Part shown: positions 35,291 to 42,996 of the stretch, piece after piece | Position numbering within the stretch: position 1 is the stretch's first letter | Layout of the letters: every line of letters begins with the position of its first letter | DNA from: Streptomyces sp. CC0208 | GTDB lineage: Bacteria; Actinomycetota; Actinomycetes; Streptomycetales; Streptomycetaceae | Reading direction: 5' to 3' | Length of the DNA stretch: 64,000 nt | Assembly (NCBI RefSeq): GCF_003443735.1 | Contig: NZ_CP031969.1 | Coordinates: 6,448,001-6,512,000, forward strand | Notes under the pieces: model-generated | What the model saw: the letters and a program-made list of their open reading frames with translations, nothing else | The model's database searches: none | What the model was told of the DNA's origin: nothing | Made by a program: the position numbers and the translations under genes

Positions 35291-36256
35291 GTGAGTCCCA
35301 ACGGCTCCGACCGCTCGCCGCGGCGCCCGATGCGGCGGAAGCTGCTGCAGGCAATGACTGCGGGCCTGGTCCTGGCGACAGCCACCGGTTGCTCGTACAA
35401 CTGGGAAGACTTCCCCCGCCTTGGTATGCCCACCCCGACCACGGAAGAGGCTCCGAGGATCCTCTCCCTGTGGCAGGGCTCCTGGGCCGCCGCGCTCGCT
35501 GTCGGCGTACTGGTGTGGGGTCTGATCATCTGGAGCGCCATCTTCCACCGGCGCAGCCGCACCAAGGTGGAGGTACCTCCGCAGACCCGGTACAACATGC
35601 CCATCGAGGCGCTGTACACCGTGGTTCCGCTCGTCATCGTCTCGGTCCTGTTCTACTTCACGGCCCGCGACGAGTCGAAGCTCCTCAGCCTCAAGAAGCA
35701 GCCCGACGTCACCATCAACGTCGTCGGCTACCAGTGGAGCTGGGCCTTCAACTACATCGAGCCCGTCGCTGGTTCCACGGGCGACGCGAAGACGGACAAG
35801 AACCTGGCCGCGATTCCGACCCGGTTCAAGAACGCCTTCCCGGCGAACGCCGGCGGTGTCTACGACTTCGGGACGCCCGCCACGCGGAACCCGCAGACCG
35901 GCAACCCCGGCCCGACCCTCTGGCTCCCCAAGGGCAAGACGGTCCGCTTCGTCCTGACCTCGCGTGACGTCATCCACTCCTTCTGGGTGGTGCCGTTCCT
36001 GATGAAGCAGGACGTCATCCCGGGTCACACCAACGCCTTCGAGGTGACTCCGAACAAGGAGGGCACCTTCATGGGCAAGTGCGCCGAGCTCTGCGGCGTC
36101 GACCACTCCCGGATGCTGTTCAACGTGAAGGTCGTCTCCCCCGAGCGCTACGAGCAGCACCTCAAGGACCTCGCGAAGAAGGGGCAGACCGGTTACGTTC
36201 CCGCGGGCATCGAGCAGACCGCCCACGAGAAGGACCGGGAGACGACGAACCTGTGA
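35291..36256 (+). CDS. ctaC: Cytochrome c oxidase subunit II
   Basis: A 321-residue CuA-bearing subunit of the aa3 oxidase, the entry point for electrons from cytochrome c. It has a lipoprotein-like signal (ATATGC, Cys34), two membrane helices (about 63-86 and 106-124) and an outside cupredoxin domain with CuA ligands His229, Cys264, Cys268, His272 and Met275 in CAELCGVDHSRM. The GTG follows GGGAAGG 7 bp upstream. Its stop overlaps the start of ctaD as GTGA. This is the first gene of the ctaCDF operon. Confidence 0.97.
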   Translation: MSPNGSDRSPRRPMRRKLLQAMTAGLVLATATGCSYNWEDFPRLGMPTPTTEEAPRILSLWQGSWAAALAVGVLVWGLIIWSAIFHRRSRTKVEVPPQTRYNMPIEALYTVVPLVIVSVLFYFTARDESKLLSLKKQPDVTINVVGYQWSWAFNYIEPVAGSTGDAKTDKNLAAIPTRFKNAFPANAGGVYDFGTPATRNPQTGNPGPTLWLPKGKTVRFVLTSRDVIHSFWVVPFLMKQDVIPGHTNAFEVTPNKEGTFMGKCAELCGVDHSRMLFNVKVVSPERYEQHLKDLAKKGQTGYVPAGIEQTAHEKDRETTNL

Positions 36257-37995
36257 GCATCCTCAACGAACCCCAGGGTGCCGCGGCGGCAGGGTCCCAC
36301 TACACGGACGAACTGCCGGTCCGGCGCCAGAACCGCGGCAGCGTGGTCATCAAGTGGCTCACCACCACTGACCACAAGACGATCGGGACCATGTACCTGG
36401 TCACGTCGTTCGCGTTCTTCCTGATCGGCGGCGTGATGGCGCTCCTCATGCGCGCCGAGCTGGCCCGGCCGGGCCTGCAGATCATGTCGAACGAACAGTT
36501 CAACCAGGCGTTCACGATGCACGGCACGATCATGCTGCTGATGTTCGCGACGCCGCTGTTCGCCGGCTTCACCAACTGGATCATGCCGCTGCAGATCGGC
36601 GCGCCCGACGTGGCGTTCCCGCGGCTGAACATGTTCGCCTACTGGCTCTACCTGTTCGGCTCGACGATCGCGGTGGGCGGCTTCCTGACCCCGCAGGGCG
36701 CGGCCGACTTCGGCTGGTTCGCCTACTCCCCGCTGTCGGACGCGGTCCGCTCGCCGGGCGTCGGCGCCGACCTGTGGATCATGGGTCTGGCCTTCTCCGG
36801 CTTCGGCACGATCCTCGGTGCGGTCAACTTCATCACCACGATCATCTGCATGCGCGCGCCGGGCATGACCATGTTCCGCATGCCGATCTTCGTGTGGAAC
36901 GTGCTGCTGACCGCGGTGCTGGTCCTGCTCGCCTTCCCCGTCCTCGCCGCCGCGCTGTTCGCGCTGGAGGCGGATCGGAAATTCGGGGCACACGTCTTCG
37001 ATGCCGCGAACGGCGGAGCGTTGCTCTGGCAGCACCTCTTCTGGTTCTTCGGCCATCCAGAGGTGTACATCATCGCCCTGCCGTTCTTCGGCATCATCTC
37101 CGAGGTCATCCCGGTCTTCTCCCGCAAGCCGATGTTCGGCTACATGGGTCTGATCGCGGCGACCATCGCGATCGCGGGTCTGTCCGTGACGGTGTGGGCC
37201 CACCACATGTACGTCACCGGCGGTGTGCTCCTGCCGTTCTTCTCCTTCATGACGTTCCTCATCGCCGTACCGACGGGCGTGAAGTTCTTCAACTGGATCG
37301 GAACGATGTGGAAGGGGTCCCTGAGTTTCGAGACCCCGATGCTCTGGGCCACCGGCTTCCTGATCACCTTCACCTTCGGTGGTCTGACCGGTGTCATCCT
37401 GGCCTCGCCCCCGATGGACTTCCACGTCTCGGACTCGTACTTCGTGGTGGCGCACTTCCACTACGTCGTCTTCGGAACCGTCGTCTTCGCGATGTTCTCC
37501 GGCTTCCACTTCTGGTGGCCGAAGTTCACCGGCAAGATGCTCGACGAGCGCCTCGGCAAGATCACGTTCTGGACGCTGTTCATCGGCTTCCACGGCACCT
37601 TCCTGGTCCAGCACTGGCTGGGCGCCGAGGGCATGCCGCGTCGGTACGCCGACTACCTGGCGGCCGACGGCTTCACCGCCCTGAACACGATCTCGACGAT
37701 CAGCTCGTTCGTGCTCGGCCTGTCGATCCTGCCGTTCCTCTACAACGTGTGGAAGACGGCCAAGTACGGCAAGCCGGTCGGCGTCGACGACCCGTGGGGC
37801 TACGGCCGCTCGCTCGAGTGGGCGACCTCCTGCCCGCCGCCGCGCCACAACTTCCTCACCCTGCCGCGGATCCGCAGCGAATCCCCGGCGTTCGACCTGC
37901 ACCACCCGGAGATCGCCGCGCTCGACCAGCTCGAGAACGCCGGTCACGGTGAGAAGGCTCTGGCCGGCAACGGCGGCAAGGAGGCCGGGAAGTGA
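36253..37995 (+). CDS. ctaD: Cytochrome c oxidase subunit I
   Basis: A 580-residue catalytic subunit with 12 membrane helices that holds heme a and the heme a3-CuB oxygen-reducing site and pumps protons. Visible markers are TMHGTIMLLMF (heme ligand His), WFFGHPEVYI (CuB His and the cross-linked Tyr), HHMYVTG (CuB histidines) and HFHYVVFG near the end. The GTG start overlaps the ctaC stop by 4 bp, so translation is coupled. The C-terminal tail (HHPEIAALDQLENAGHG) is soluble. Confidence 0.97.
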   Translation: MSILNEPQGAAAAGSHYTDELPVRRQNRGSVVIKWLTTTDHKTIGTMYLVTSFAFFLIGGVMALLMRAELARPGLQIMSNEQFNQAFTMHGTIMLLMFATPLFAGFTNWIMPLQIGAPDVAFPRLNMFAYWLYLFGSTIAVGGFLTPQGAADFGWFAYSPLSDAVRSPGVGADLWIMGLAFSGFGTILGAVNFITTIICMRAPGMTMFRMPIFVWNVLLTAVLVLLAFPVLAAALFALEADRKFGAHVFDAANGGALLWQHLFWFFGHPEVYIIALPFFGIISEVIPVFSRKPMFGYMGLIAATIAIAGLSVTVWAHHMYVTGGVLLPFFSFMTFLIAVPTGVKFFNWIGTMWKGSLSFETPMLWATGFLITFTFGGLTGVILASPPMDFHVSDSYFVVAHFHYVVFGTVVFAMFSGFHFWWPKFTGKMLDERLGKITFWTLFIGFHGTFLVQHWLGAEGMPRRYADYLAADGFTALNTISTISSFVLGLSILPFLYNVWKTAKYGKPVGVDDPWGYGRSLEWATSCPPPRHNFLTLPRIRSESPAFDLHHPEIAALDQLENAGHGEKALAGNGGKEAGK

Positions 37996-38390
37996 AGATC
38001 CAGGGACGGATGTTCTTCTGGCTGAGCATCTTCATCCTCGCCATGGCGATCGTCTATGGCGTGTGGTCGAAGGAGCCGGCCGGTACCACCGCGCTCTTCC
38101 TGGCCTTCGGCCTGTCCATCATGATCGGCTTCTACCTGGGCTTCACGGCCAAGCGGGTGGACGCCGGCGCGCAGGACAACAAGGAGGCCGACGTCGCGGA
38201 CGACGCCGGCGAGGTCGGGTTCTTCAGCCCGCACAGCTGGCAGCCGCTCGCCCTCGGCTTCGGCGGCGCCCTGGCCTTCCTGTCGGTCGCGATCGGCTGG
38301 TGGCTGCTGTACTTCTCGGTGCCGGTGATCATGATCGGCCTGTACGGCTGGGTCTTCGAGTACTACCGCGGTGAGAACCGCACCCAGTAG
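37992..38390 (+). CDS. ctaF: Cytochrome c oxidase subunit IV, actinobacterial type
   Basis: A 132-residue small subunit found in the actinobacterial bcc-aa3 supercomplex. Four membrane helices are visible (FFWLSIFILAMAIVYGVW, TTALFLAFGLSIMIGFYLGF, PLALGFGGALAFLSVAIGWW and LLYFSVPVIMIGLYGW), with the conserved loop FFSPHSWQP and the C-terminal EYYRGENRTQ. The GTG overlaps the ctaD stop by 4 bp. A strong hairpin follows, so it ends the operon. Confidence 0.95.
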   Translation: MKIQGRMFFWLSIFILAMAIVYGVWSKEPAGTTALFLAFGLSIMIGFYLGFTAKRVDAGAQDNKEADVADDAGEVGFFSPHSWQPLALGFGGALAFLSVAIGWWLLYFSVPVIMIGLYGWVFEYYRGENRTQ

Positions 38391-38408
38391 CACGAGCTGA
38401 GCTCATCA

Positions 38409-38444
38409 GGGGCCCGGACACTCCGTCAGGAGCGTCCGGGCTCC
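38409..38444. terminator. Hairpin terminator after ctaF
   Basis: GGGGCCCGGACACTCC pairs with GGAGCGTCCGGGCTCC across a 4-base loop, with two mismatches. Confidence 0.8.
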
Positions 38445-38521
38445 TGCGTTTGCCGCAAGAGTGCTCACTCGTACGAGTCACCCGGCGTGCCGCAGTTGAC
38501 TTCGCTTCCTAGCGTGAAGTC

Positions 38522-39784
38522 ATGAACCACGCACCGCGTACCCGCACCGTCGTGAGCTGCACGCTGCTGGTGATCGCCCTCGGCGCGAGCGCCAGCGCCT
38601 GCGGGTCCGACGGGAACCCGCTGGCGGCCACGCCGTACGACGCGGCCGACCAGATCGCCTTCAACGCGCCCTCGGACGACGGCAAGAAGGCCGACCCGGA
38701 CAAGCCGCTCGAGGTCACCGCCGAGGACGACGACAGCCGCATCACCGACGTCACGGCCACGGACGCCACGGGCCGCCACCTGGCGGGCGAACTCTCCGCC
38801 GACGGCACCCGCTGGCACAGCACCTCCCCGCTGGCCGCAAACGCCCATTACACGGTCCGGGTGAGCACCGAGGACGACGACGGGGCACCCGGCCGCAAGG
38901 TCCTCGACTTCGACACCAGCAAGCCTCTCGGCAAGACCCGCCTGAACGTCACCTTCGGCCCCAAGGCGGGCACGTACGGCGTCGGCCAGCCCGTCACCGC
39001 CAAGCTGGACCGTCCCGTCAAGGACAAGGCCCAGCGGGCCGTCGTCGAGCGTGCCCTCAGGGTGGACTCCACGCCCGCCGTAGCGGGCGCCTGGCACTGG
39101 GTGGACGACAAGGAACTCCACTACCGGCCCAAGGAGTACTGGCCCGCCCACGCCACGATCCAGGTCCGCAGCGACCTGGAGGGCATCAAGATCGGCGACC
39201 GGCTCTGGGGCGGCAAGGCCAAGCCCCTGAAGCTGACGACCGGCGAGCGCATCATCGCCGTGACGGACGCCTCGTCACACTCGATGAAGGTCTACAAGAA
39301 CGAGGAGGTCATCAAGGAGCTCCCGGTCACCACGGGCAAGCCCGGCTTCGAGACCCGCAACGGCGTCAAGGTCGTGCTGGGCAAGGAGTACTTCGTACGT
39401 ATGCGCGGCACCAGCATCGGGATCGCCGAGGGTTCCTCGGAGTCGTACGACCTGCCGGTCTACTACGCGACCCGCCTCACCTGGAGCGGCGAGTACGTCC
39501 ACGCCGCCCCCTGGTCGGTCGGCTCCCAGGGCTACGCCAACGTCAGCCACGGCTGCACCGGCATGAGCACGTCCAACGCCGAGTGGTTCTTCGACACGGT
39601 CCACGAGGGCGACGTGGTGCAGGTCGTCAACTCGGACGGCCACACCATGGAGCCCTTCGGCAACGGCTTCGGCGACTGGAACCTGGACTGGAAGAAGTGG
39701 CGCGAGGGCAGCGCCCTGGTGGCAGGCACCCCGGACGCCCCGAGCGCGGACCAGACGGCAAGGCTGAGGCCGGAGAGCGTCTAG
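38522..39784 (+). CDS. L,D-transpeptidase lipoprotein with Ig-like domains
   Basis: A 420-residue cell-wall enzyme that makes 3-3 peptide cross-links. The N-terminus has a lipoprotein signal with Cys27 (SASAC). Two Ig-like domains follow (about 60-250; the second contains GPKAGTYGVGQPVTAKLDRPV), as in mycobacterial LdtMt2-type enzymes. The YkuD catalytic domain at about 255-390 has the conserved outer His (HAAPWSVG) and the active-site SHGCTGMS, the two parts separated by about 17 residues. The ATG has no strong ribosome site. It stands between ctaF and the convergent receiver gene, unrelated to respiration by sequence. Confidence 0.93.
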   Translation: MNHAPRTRTVVSCTLLVIALGASASACGSDGNPLAATPYDAADQIAFNAPSDDGKKADPDKPLEVTAEDDDSRITDVTATDATGRHLAGELSADGTRWHSTSPLAANAHYTVRVSTEDDDGAPGRKVLDFDTSKPLGKTRLNVTFGPKAGTYGVGQPVTAKLDRPVKDKAQRAVVERALRVDSTPAVAGAWHWVDDKELHYRPKEYWPAHATIQVRSDLEGIKIGDRLWGGKAKPLKLTTGERIIAVTDASSHSMKVYKNEEVIKELPVTTGKPGFETRNGVKVVLGKEYFVRMRGTSIGIAEGSSESYDLPVYYATRLTWSGEYVHAAPWSVGSQGYANVSHGCTGMSTSNAEWFFDTVHEGDVVQVVNSDGHTMEPFGNGFGDWNLDWKKWREGSALVAGTPDAPSADQTARLRPESV

Positions 39785-39806
39785 AGGCGCCTCAGGGGCA
39801 GCGCCC

Positions 39807-39883
39807 CTTCAGGGGCGCGGGGCTGTATCGATATGCGGCTACGCCGCGTGGGCGCGACAAGCCACGACGAGCCCGCAGCCGCC
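39807..39883. repeat. Copy of the dispersed intergenic repeat
   Basis: TTCAGGGGCGCGGGGCTGT, then TGCGGCTACGCCGCG and the tail GCCCGCAGCCGCC. The core hairpin carries a compensating-looking C-to-A change (GGCTACGCC) that keeps the arms. It lies between two convergent genes. Confidence 0.85.
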
Positions 39884-39906
39884 ATGGAACCCCGCACCCC
39901 GAGCTC

Positions 39907-40308
39907 TCAGGCGCTCAAAGCCTTCTTGTTCCGCAGCAAAGAAGCCAGCGCCGCCGCGAACTCCACCGGATCCACGGGATGCGTCACCGCACCCTCCGCC
40001 CGGCTCCACGTGGCCAGCCACGCGTCCTGCGGCCGCCCGATCAGCAGCAGCACCGGCGGGCAGTTGAACACCTCGTCCTTGATCTGCCGGCACAGGCCCA
40101 TGCCCCCCATCGGCACGGCCTCCCCGTCCAGCACACAGACGTCGATCCCGCCCTTGTCCAGCTCTTTCAGCACCGCCGCGGGCGTGGCGCACTCCAGGAA
40201 CTCGACCAACGGGACGTCCGGGGCCGGTCGCCGGCCGGAGGCGATCCGTACCTGCTCGCGGGTGTTGGAATCGTCGCTGTAGACCAGCACCGTTGCGGTC
40301 GGCTGCAT
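39907..40308 (-). CDS. Stand-alone, degenerate response-regulator receiver protein
   Basis: A 133-residue single-domain protein with a CheY-like order. The acidic pair is Asp12/Asp13 and the phospho-site position is Asp61 (VCVLDGEA). The usual Ser/Thr after the fourth strand is replaced (LLLIGRPQ) and the conserved Lys-Pro is His-Pro (THPVDP, His110), so phosphorylation signalling is doubtful. No output domain is present. The ATG follows GGAGG. It lies between an L,D-transpeptidase gene and the ctaE-qcrCAB operon, from which it is divergent. This odd placement in the respiratory cluster makes it a candidate modulator, but nothing more can be said. Confidence 0.85.
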   Translation of the reverse strand: MQPTATVLVYSDDSNTREQVRIASGRRPAPDVPLVEFLECATPAAVLKELDKGGIDVCVLDGEAVPMGGMGLCRQIKDEVFNCPPVLLLIGRPQDAWLATWSRAEGAVTHPVDPVEFAAALASLLRNKKALSA

Positions 40309-40442
40309 TGTTCCTCCGTGACGTCAGCGTCGTAAGGACAGGCCCGTTGGGCCGGATGCTACTCCCTTGAACACCACGTCAACACCGGTATGGAGCAGGG
40401 AGACACTCCGAACGGCACCCCCCGGGGTGAGGGCGGGATAAG

Positions 40443-40463
40443 CGACCGACATAATGTCGGTCG
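40443..40463. promoter_or_regulatory. Perfect palindrome covering the ctaE start codon
   Basis: CGACCGACAT (40443-40452), one A, then ATGTCGGTCG (40454-40463) form a perfect 10-1-10 inverted repeat. The ATG of ctaE is the first three bases of the right arm. It could be an operator near a leaderless start, or an RNA hairpin that hides the start codon. No normal ribosome site precedes this ATG. Confidence 0.6.
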
Positions 40464-41074
40464 TGGCGACAGCAACGACAGAGACAACCGGGCACGCGCA
40501 CCCATCGGTCAACCGGCCGAACCTCACCAGCGTCGGAACCATCATCTGGCTGAGTTCCGAGCTGATGTTCTTCGCGGCCCTCTTCGCGATGTACTTCACC
40601 CTGCGATCGGTGACGGGTCCCGACCACTGGAAGGAAATGGCGTCCAGCCTGAACTTCCCGTTCTCGGCGACGAACACCACGATCCTGGTGCTTTCCTCCC
40701 TCACCTGCCAGCTCGGCGTCTTCGCCGCCGAGCGCGGTGACGTGAAGAAGCTCCGGGGCTGGTTCATCATCACCTTCATCATGGGCGCGATCTTCATCGG
40801 CGGTCAGATCTACGAGTACACGGAGCTGGTGAAGAAGGACGGGCTCTCGCTCTCCTCCGATCCGTACGGCTCGGTGTTCTACCTGACCACCGGCTTCCAC
40901 GGCATGCACGTGACGGGCGGCCTCATCGCGTTCCTGTTCGTTCTCGGGCGTACCTACGCGGCCAAGAGGTTCACCCACGAACAGGCGACCGCGGCCATCG
41001 TCGTGTCCTACTACTGGCACTTCGTCGACGTCGTCTGGATCGGCCTCTTCGCCACGATCTACATGATCAAGTAG
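40454..41074 (+). CDS. ctaE: Cytochrome c oxidase subunit III
   Basis: A 206-residue subunit with five membrane helices, lacking the first two helices of the longer family members as usual in actinobacteria. Markers are GTIIWLSSELMFFAALFAMYF, the lipid-binding-type EYTEL region, GFHGMHVTGGL and VSYYWHFVDVVWIGLFATIY. The ATG at 40454 lies in a perfect palindrome and lacks a ribosome site; a GTG two codons later is an alternative. It heads the ctaE-qcrCAB operon, 60 bp before qcrC. Confidence 0.95.
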   Translation: MSVVATATTETTGHAHPSVNRPNLTSVGTIIWLSSELMFFAALFAMYFTLRSVTGPDHWKEMASSLNFPFSATNTTILVLSSLTCQLGVFAAERGDVKKLRGWFIITFIMGAIFIGGQIYEYTELVKKDGLSLSSDPYGSVFYLTTGFHGMHVTGGLIAFLFVLGRTYAAKRFTHEQATAAIVVSYYWHFVDVVWIGLFATIYMIK

Positions 41075-41134
41075 CCGGGCCCGCTCCCGACATCGCAAGC
41101 ATCGACGCAGAAGATCCTGACACCGGGGTAATCC

Positions 41135-41944
41135 GTGAAAAAGCTCTCCGCACGACGACGCCACCCGCTGGCGGCGCTCGTCGTCCTACTCCTCGCGCTG
41201 GCATGCACCGGGGGGCTGTACGCCGTGTTCGCCCCCGCGGACAAGGCGAAGGCAGATGAAACCGCCCAGTCCCTGGCCATCGACGAGGGCAAGAAGCTCT
41301 TCGCCGTAGGCTGCGCCAGCTGCCACGGCACCGGCGGTCAGGGATCCTCCGACGGTCCGAGCCTCGTCGGCGTGGGCGCCGCAGCCGTCGACTTCCAGGT
41401 CGGCACCGGCCGTATGCCGGCCCAGCAGCCGGGCGCGCAGGTTCCGCGCAAGAAGGTCATCTACACGCAGGCCGAGATCGACCAGCTGGCCGCGTACATC
41501 TCGTCGCTGGGTGCCGGTCCGTCCGTCCCGACCGAGGCGCAGTACGGCCCCGACGGCGCCGACATCGCCAAGGGCGGCGAGCTGTTCCGTGACAACTGCA
41601 CCCAGTGCCACAACTTCACCGGCAAGGGTGGCGCGCTGACGCACGGCAAGTTCGCGCCGAGCCTGGAGGGTGTCGCCCCGAAGCACATCTACGAGGCCAT
41701 GCAGACCGGCCCGCAGAACATGCCGTCGTTCCCCGACACCACGCTGTCGGAGCAGAACAAGAAGGACATCATCGCGTACCTGAACGCGGTCAACGGCGAC
41801 GACACCGTGAGCCCCGGCGGCCTTGAGCTGGGCGGTCTCGGCCCGGTCTCCGAGGGCCTGTTCGCCTGGATCTTCGGCCTCGGCGCGCTGATCGCGGTCG
41901 CCGTCTGGGTCGCCGCTCGGACCGCAAAGGCCAAGAAGTCATGA
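41135..41944 (+). CDS. qcrC: Diheme cytochrome c subunit of the bcc complex
   Basis: A 269-residue subunit that carries electrons directly from the bc1-type core to the aa3 oxidase. It has an N-terminal anchor (10-33), two c-type heme sites, CASCH (Cys60, Cys63, His64) and CTQCH (Cys155, Cys158, His159), and a C-terminal helix (about 240-262). The two-heme design replaces free cytochrome c in actinobacteria. The GTG start is followed by KKLSARRRHP. Its TGA overlaps the ATG of qcrA. Confidence 0.97.
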   Translation: MKKLSARRRHPLAALVVLLLALACTGGLYAVFAPADKAKADETAQSLAIDEGKKLFAVGCASCHGTGGQGSSDGPSLVGVGAAAVDFQVGTGRMPAQQPGAQVPRKKVIYTQAEIDQLAAYISSLGAGPSVPTEAQYGPDGADIAKGGELFRDNCTQCHNFTGKGGALTHGKFAPSLEGVAPKHIYEAMQTGPQNMPSFPDTTLSEQNKKDIIAYLNAVNGDDTVSPGGLELGGLGPVSEGLFAWIFGLGALIAVAVWVAARTAKAKKS

Positions 41945-42996
41945 GTAGCCAAGACATTCCAGAAGAGAACCTGCCCGCAGAGCAGGACGCGCACGGCGCG
42001 GTAAGCGTCGCGGACGAGAAGAACCCGTTCGCGGACCCCGGCCTCCCGCCGCATGAGCACCGGGTGCAGGACATCGACGAGCGGGCCGCCAGGCGGTCCG
42101 AGCGCACGGTGGCCATGCTGTTCACGGTGTCGATGCTGGCCACGGTCGGGTTCATCGCCTCGTACGTGGGCATCCCCCACGACAAGTCGATCTTCGTCTT
42201 CCCGATCGGGCACATCAACGCGCTCAACTTCGCGCTGGGCCTGACCCTCGGTCTCGCCCTCTTCTCGATCGGCGCGGGCGCGGTCCACTGGGCCCGCACC
42301 CTGATGTCCGACGAGGAGATCGCCGACGAGCGTCACCCGATCGAGGCGTCCCCCGAGGTCCGCGCGAAGGTGCACGCGGACTTCAAGCAGGGTGCCAAGG
42401 AGTCGGCGCTCGGCCGTCGCAAGCTGATCCGCAACACGATGTTCGGCGCGCTGGCCCTGTTCCCGCTCTCCGGCGTCATGCTGCTGCGCGACCTCGGTCC
42501 GCTGCCCGGCACCAAGCTCCGCCACACCATGTGGCGCAAGGGCCTCCAGCTCGTCAACATGAACACCAACGAGCCGCTGCGCCCTGAAGACGTCGCGGTC
42601 GGCTCGCTGACCTTCGCCAAGCCCGAGGGCCTGGAGGAGCACGACGAGGAGTTCCAGACCGAGATCGCCAAGGCCGCCCTGATGATCGTCCGCATCCAGC
42701 CGGACAACATCAAGGACAAGCGCGAGCTCGAGTGGTCGTACGAGGGAATCGTCGCGTACTCGAAGATCTGCACCCACGTGGGCTGCCCGATCTCCCTGTA
42801 CGAGCAGCAGACGCACCACGTGCTCTGCCCCTGCCACCAGTCCACCTTCGACCTCTCCGACGGTGCCCGGGTGATCTTCGGCCCCGCCGGTCACGCCCTG
42901 CCGCAGCTGCGGATCGGCGTGAACGACCAGGGTTACCTCGAAGCGCTCGGCGACTTCGAGGAGCCCGTCGGTCCTGCATTCTGGGAGCGCGGATGA
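41941..42996 (+). CDS. qcrA: Rieske iron-sulfur subunit of the bcc complex
   Basis: A 351-residue Rieske protein with three membrane helices (about 57-77, 93-115 and 158-176) instead of the one in proteobacteria, typical of actinobacteria. The [2Fe-2S] ligands lie in CTHVGCPISLY and CPCHQSTF, with GPAGHALPQL after them. The first 45 residues are charged and cytosolic. The gene is coupled at both ends by ATGA overlaps with qcrC and qcrB. Confidence 0.97.
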   Translation: MSSQDIPEENLPAEQDAHGAVSVADEKNPFADPGLPPHEHRVQDIDERAARRSERTVAMLFTVSMLATVGFIASYVGIPHDKSIFVFPIGHINALNFALGLTLGLALFSIGAGAVHWARTLMSDEEIADERHPIEASPEVRAKVHADFKQGAKESALGRRKLIRNTMFGALALFPLSGVMLLRDLGPLPGTKLRHTMWRKGLQLVNMNTNEPLRPEDVAVGSLTFAKPEGLEEHDEEFQTEIAKAALMIVRIQPDNIKDKRELEWSYEGIVAYSKICTHVGCPISLYEQQTHHVLCPCHQSTFDLSDGARVIFGPAGHALPQLRIGVNDQGYLEALGDFEEPVGPAFWERG

